NCBI GenBank assembly: GCA_003150755.1
Contig: QAMT01000004.1
Location: 434,001-498,000 of the forward strand
Origin: Phascolarctobacterium sp.
GTDB lineage: Bacteria > Bacillota > Negativicutes > Acidaminococcales > Acidaminococcaceae
Direction: 5' to 3'
DNA length: 64,000 nt
Shown: one piece after another, positions 61,606-64,000 of the stretch
Numbering within the stretch: the first letter of the stretch is position 1
How the letters are laid out: every line of letters starts with the position of its first letter
Position numbers and translations under genes: made by a program
Notes under the pieces: generated by a model
The model's database searches: none
What the model was told of the DNA's origin: nothing
The model's input: only the letters and a program-made list of their open reading frames with translations

Positions 61606-62273
61606 TATTCTTCTCCTAACTGACGTTTACGGTAATGCGCTTCGTAAAACGAGTGCATTATGTCAATATCATTTTGCGGCAAAAGCACTGCGCCGCCTAT
61701 GCTTTGCGTAAGTACATAAAGCTGCGCTGCTTTTTCGACGATGCCTGCCACCATAACTGCTTCGTCAAGCGTTACGCCCCAGGCAGCAACGCCGTGATTT
61801 GCCATCAGCGCCGCGCGTTTGCCGTGCATGGCTGCTATTACGTTAGCAGCAAGCTCGTCCGTGCCGGGCAAAGCGTATTGGGCGCAATGCACCGGGCCGC
61901 CCATAATCTGCACCAGGTCTTCAACCAGGGGCGGTATATCCTTGCGGGCAGCGGCGCAGGCACTGGCGTAAATGCTGTGCGTATGCACAACGGCTTTTGC
62001 CTCCGGCAGAGCTTTATAAATTGCCAGGTGCAGCGGCAGTTCGCTGCTTGGTATCAGGCTGCCGTCCACCGTTTTGCCAGCCGCATTTACCACCGTTATA
62101 TCCTGCGGAGTCAGGTTATCATAGCCGCGCCCGGATGGTGTTACAGCGTAGGTATCATCATCAATTTTAATGCTGAGATTGCCCCACGAACCCGGCAGCA
62201 TGTTCTGCCCTGCCATTTTTTTAGCGGTACGGATAATATCCTCGCGCGCTATGTTGATTGCCTTGATATCCAT
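61605..62273 (-). CDS. Class II aldolase (5-deoxyribulose/methylthioribulose 1-phosphate type)
   Basis: 222 residues from the ATG that lies one base after the ahcY stop; ATGs at 62285 and 62297 inside ahcY are alternatives. The class II aldolase set is intact: GNLS (31-34), TPSG (45-48), SSE with catalytic Glu79, HTH zinc ligands His97 and His99, and NHG with His160. With MtnA it could split methylthioribulose-1-P or 5-deoxyribulose-1-P into DHAP and an aldehyde (DHAP shunt). L-fuculose-1-P aldolase activity cannot be excluded; context favours the shunt. Confidence 0.88.
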   Translation of the reverse strand: MDIKAINIAREDIIRTAKKMAGQNMLPGSWGNLSIKIDDDTYAVTPSGRGYDNLTPQDITVVNAAGKTVDGSLIPSSELPLHLAIYKALPEAKAVVHTHSIYASACAAARKDIPPLVEDLVQIMGGPVHCAQYALPGTDELAANVIAAMHGKRAALMANHGVAAWGVTLDEAVMVAGIVEKAAQLYVLTQSIGGAVLLPQNDIDIMHSFYEAHYRKRQLGEE

Positions 62274-62274
62274 A

Positions 62275-63519
62275 TTATTCAGCATGCAGGTAAGCATATT
62301 GCTCCGGCGTAAGGGTGTCGATGCCGTAGCCCATAGCTTCCAGTTTCAGCGCAGCAATTTCGGTATTCAGTTCTTCCGGCAGCACATACAGGCTGTTTTC
62401 CAGCCCGCCTTTATGCTCCAGCAGGTATTTCATGGCAAGGAACTGCATAGCAAAGGACAGGTCCATAATTTCTGCCGGATGTCCGTCGCCGCAGGCAAGG
62501 TTTACCAGGCGGCCTTCGCCCAAAAGGTTCAGTTTGTGGCCGTTAGGCATGGTGTAAGTGGTAATATTTTTGCGTACTTCATAAGCAGGCTCAACAGTCA
62601 TTGCTTCAAGGTCTTTAACGTTGATTTCCACATCAAAATGGCCTGCATTGGAAAGCACAACGCCGTCTTTCATCAGAGGGAAATGTTCTTTGGTAATTAC
62701 ATCTTTGCAGCCGGTAACAGTAATAAAGAAGTCGCCGTATTTGGCTGCTTCTGCCATCGGCATTACGCGGAAACCGTCGAATACAGCTTCAATGCCCTTA
62801 ATCGGGTCGATTTCCGTAACGATAACATTAGCGCCAAGGCCTTTGGCACGCATGGCAACGCCTTTGCCGCACCAGCCGTAACCTGCGACAACGACGGTTT
62901 TGCCTGCCACAACAAGGTTGGTGGTACGCATAATGCCGTCCCAGGAGGATTGGCCAGTACCGTAACGGTTATCAAACAGGTATTTGCAGTAAGCATCGTT
63001 AACGGCAATCATCGGAAAAGCCAGCTTGCCGGCTTCATTCAGAGCTTTTAAGCGGTGTACGCCGGTAGTGGTTTCTTCGCTGCCGCCGATAATATTCGGA
63101 ATGAGTTCGCGGCGGGTGCTGTGCAGCATGTTTACCAGGTCGCCGCCGTCGTCGATAATCAGCGCCGGTTTGGTGTCAAGCGCTTTGCTTAAATATAAAT
63201 CGTATTCTTCCTGCGAGCAGGCGTGAGTTGCAAAAACGGTAATGCCGCTGTCGGCAAGCGCTGCCGCAACGTCGTCCTGCGTAGAAAGCGGGTTACTGCC
63301 GGTAACGACAACATTAGCGCCGCAGTTTTTAAGGGTCTGCGCAAGGTAAGCTGTTTTGGCTTCCAGATGAATGGTTACAACCATGTTCAGGCCCTCAAAA
63401 ATTTTCTTGGGCGCATAACGCTCGTTCAAAATATTCAGCAGCGGCATGTGCTCTTTTACCCAGGCGATTTTCTGATGGCCGGTAGGCGCAAGGGCAATGT
63501 CTTTAATCATACTATCCAT
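62275..63519 (-). CDS. ahcY: S-adenosyl- or S-inosyl-homocysteine hydrolase
   Basis: 414 residues of the archaeal/Thermotoga-like short class. Active residues matching the human enzyme are present: His51, Asp124, Glu149, Lys179, Asp183, a late SNAGHFD histidine and GDGHPAEIMD. The NAD motif is GYGWCGKG (213-220). The enzyme splits SAH to adenosine and homocysteine; in Methanocaldococcus a relative prefers S-inosylhomocysteine, made by a deaminase like the one encoded here. ATG 63519 follows AAGGAGGA and overlaps the mtnA stop. Confidence 0.93.
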   Translation of the reverse strand: MDSMIKDIALAPTGHQKIAWVKEHMPLLNILNERYAPKKIFEGLNMVVTIHLEAKTAYLAQTLKNCGANVVVTGSNPLSTQDDVAAALADSGITVFATHACSQEEYDLYLSKALDTKPALIIDDGGDLVNMLHSTRRELIPNIIGGSEETTTGVHRLKALNEAGKLAFPMIAVNDAYCKYLFDNRYGTGQSSWDGIMRTTNLVVAGKTVVVAGYGWCGKGVAMRAKGLGANVIVTEIDPIKGIEAVFDGFRVMPMAEAAKYGDFFITVTGCKDVITKEHFPLMKDGVVLSNAGHFDVEINVKDLEAMTVEPAYEVRKNITTYTMPNGHKLNLLGEGRLVNLACGDGHPAEIMDLSFAMQFLAMKYLLEHKGGLENSLYVLPEELNTEIAALKLEAMGYGIDTLTPEQYAYLHAE

Positions 63520-64000
63520 TAAAATTTTCCTCCTTGGTTTTAAGCTGCAATTTTTTTATGTTTTCCAAATAAGGCGGCTTGATAACGCCGTATTCGGTAA
63601 TAATGCCGGTTATAAGCTCTTCCGGTGTAACGTCAAACGCAGGGTTATAGGCAAGCGCATCCTGCGGCGCAGTGATAACGCCCTGCAAGGTTTTAACTTC
63701 ATCCGCACTGCGTTCTTCGATAGGTATTTGTTCGCCGGTAGCAATATTAAAATCAAACGTGCTGACGGGAGCTGCAATATAAAACGGTATTCCGTGGTGC
63801 TTTGCTGCCAGCGCAACGCCGTAAGTGCCTATTTTATTGGCAGTATCGCCGTTTAAAGCAATGCGGTCAGCACCGGTAACGACGGCGTTAATGCCCTTTT
63901 GCTTCATCGTCCACGCTGCCATGTTATCTGTTATAACCGTTACCGGGATTTTATCCTGCATCAGCTCCCATACCGTAAGGCGCGCGCCCTGCAAAAGCGG
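63512..64000 (-). CDS. mtnA: Methylthioribose-1-phosphate isomerase, C-terminal part (5' end outside window)
   Basis: The frame is open to the window edge; the visible 162 codons are the C-terminal half. QGARLTVWEL, ITDNMAAWTM, GADRIALNGDTANKIGTY (catalytic Asp) and PIEERSADEV are MtnA signatures. It isomerises methylthioribose 1-phosphate (and 5-deoxyribose 1-phosphate) to the ribulose form. Last codons overlap ahcY. The upstream gene, possibly a phosphorylase or nucleosidase, is outside the window. Confidence 0.94.
   Translation of the reverse strand, partial: PLLQGARLTVWELMQDKIPVTVITDNMAAWTMKQKGINAVVTGADRIALNGDTANKIGTYGVALAAKHHGIPFYIAAPVSTFDFNIATGEQIPIEERSADEVKTLQGVITAPQDALAYNPAFDVTPEELITGIITEYGVIKPPYLENIKKLQLKTKEENFNG

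Noticed and set aside
1..64000. CRISPR arrays, insertion sequences, prophage genes, rRNA
   Set aside because: No direct-repeat array with spacers, no transposase or integrase, and no rRNA segment was seen anywhere in the window.

Overview
This window looks like chromosomal DNA of a diderm Firmicute of the class Negativicutes. A Phascolarctobacterium/Acidaminococcaceae-type gut anaerobe is my best guess from gene content and moderate base composition. Two things support the class. An autotransporter with a C-terminal beta-barrel at the left edge requires an outer membrane. The housekeeping genes are typically Firmicute: Asp23/AmaP, RNase Y, RNase J, SpoIIIE/FtsK, RibBA under an FMN riboswitch, and a LexA regulon with CAAAC-N4-GTTTG boxes. 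No species assignment can be proven from the sequence alone.

Left part (1-16 kb), accessory and mixed. It holds the end of an autotransporter, a 246-bp inverted-repeat element, a small HTH-like gene, tmRNA (ssrA) and an exported rhodanese. These are followed by three tandem LarA-family (nickel-pincer racemase-like) genes, an M20 peptidase, a YhdT/PanF pantothenate symporter pair, tRNA-Val, a VapBC module whose toxin appears to lack a catalytic aspartate, glutamine-dependent NAD synthetase, a YbaK deacylase and threonine synthase.

Core part (16-51 kb), almost entirely + strand. A long operon runs asp23-amaP-DUF2273-nusB-tsaD-like-xseAB-ispA-dxs-tlyA-nadK-argR-recN-nudix. Next come the FMN-riboswitch ribDE-BA-H operon with hslO, then recA (consensus promoter with an embedded LexA box), recX, rny, rnj, ftsK, rodZ, a YgiQ radical SAM gene, a solute-binding lipoprotein, rimO, cinA, a DbpA-type DEAD helicase, an unusually long HflX, an aluminium-resistance/methionine gamma-lyase-like gene and a hotdog thioesterase.

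Right part (51-64 kb), mostly - strand. A tiny membrane-protein gene, apparently frameshifted in a T6 run, is followed by lexA with its own SOS box and a 0.6-kb AT-rich gap. Then come two related exported proteins of unknown function behind an orphan pduL, an NhaC antiporter, and a tight cluster mtnA-ahcY-class II aldolase-MTA/SAH/5'-deoxyadenosine deaminase-nfnA-nfnB. That cluster reads as a recycling unit for SAM by-products, placed next to the electron-bifurcating transhydrogenase Nfn.

The items most worth follow-up are: (1) the SAM by-product salvage plus Nfn operon; (2) HflX carrying an N-terminal JAMM-like metalloprotease motif; (3) the VapC active-site deletion; (4) the T6 frameshift in the small membrane-protein gene; (5) the triple larA array; (6) the large inverted-repeat element after the autotransporter; (7) the exported paralogue pair next to pduL.
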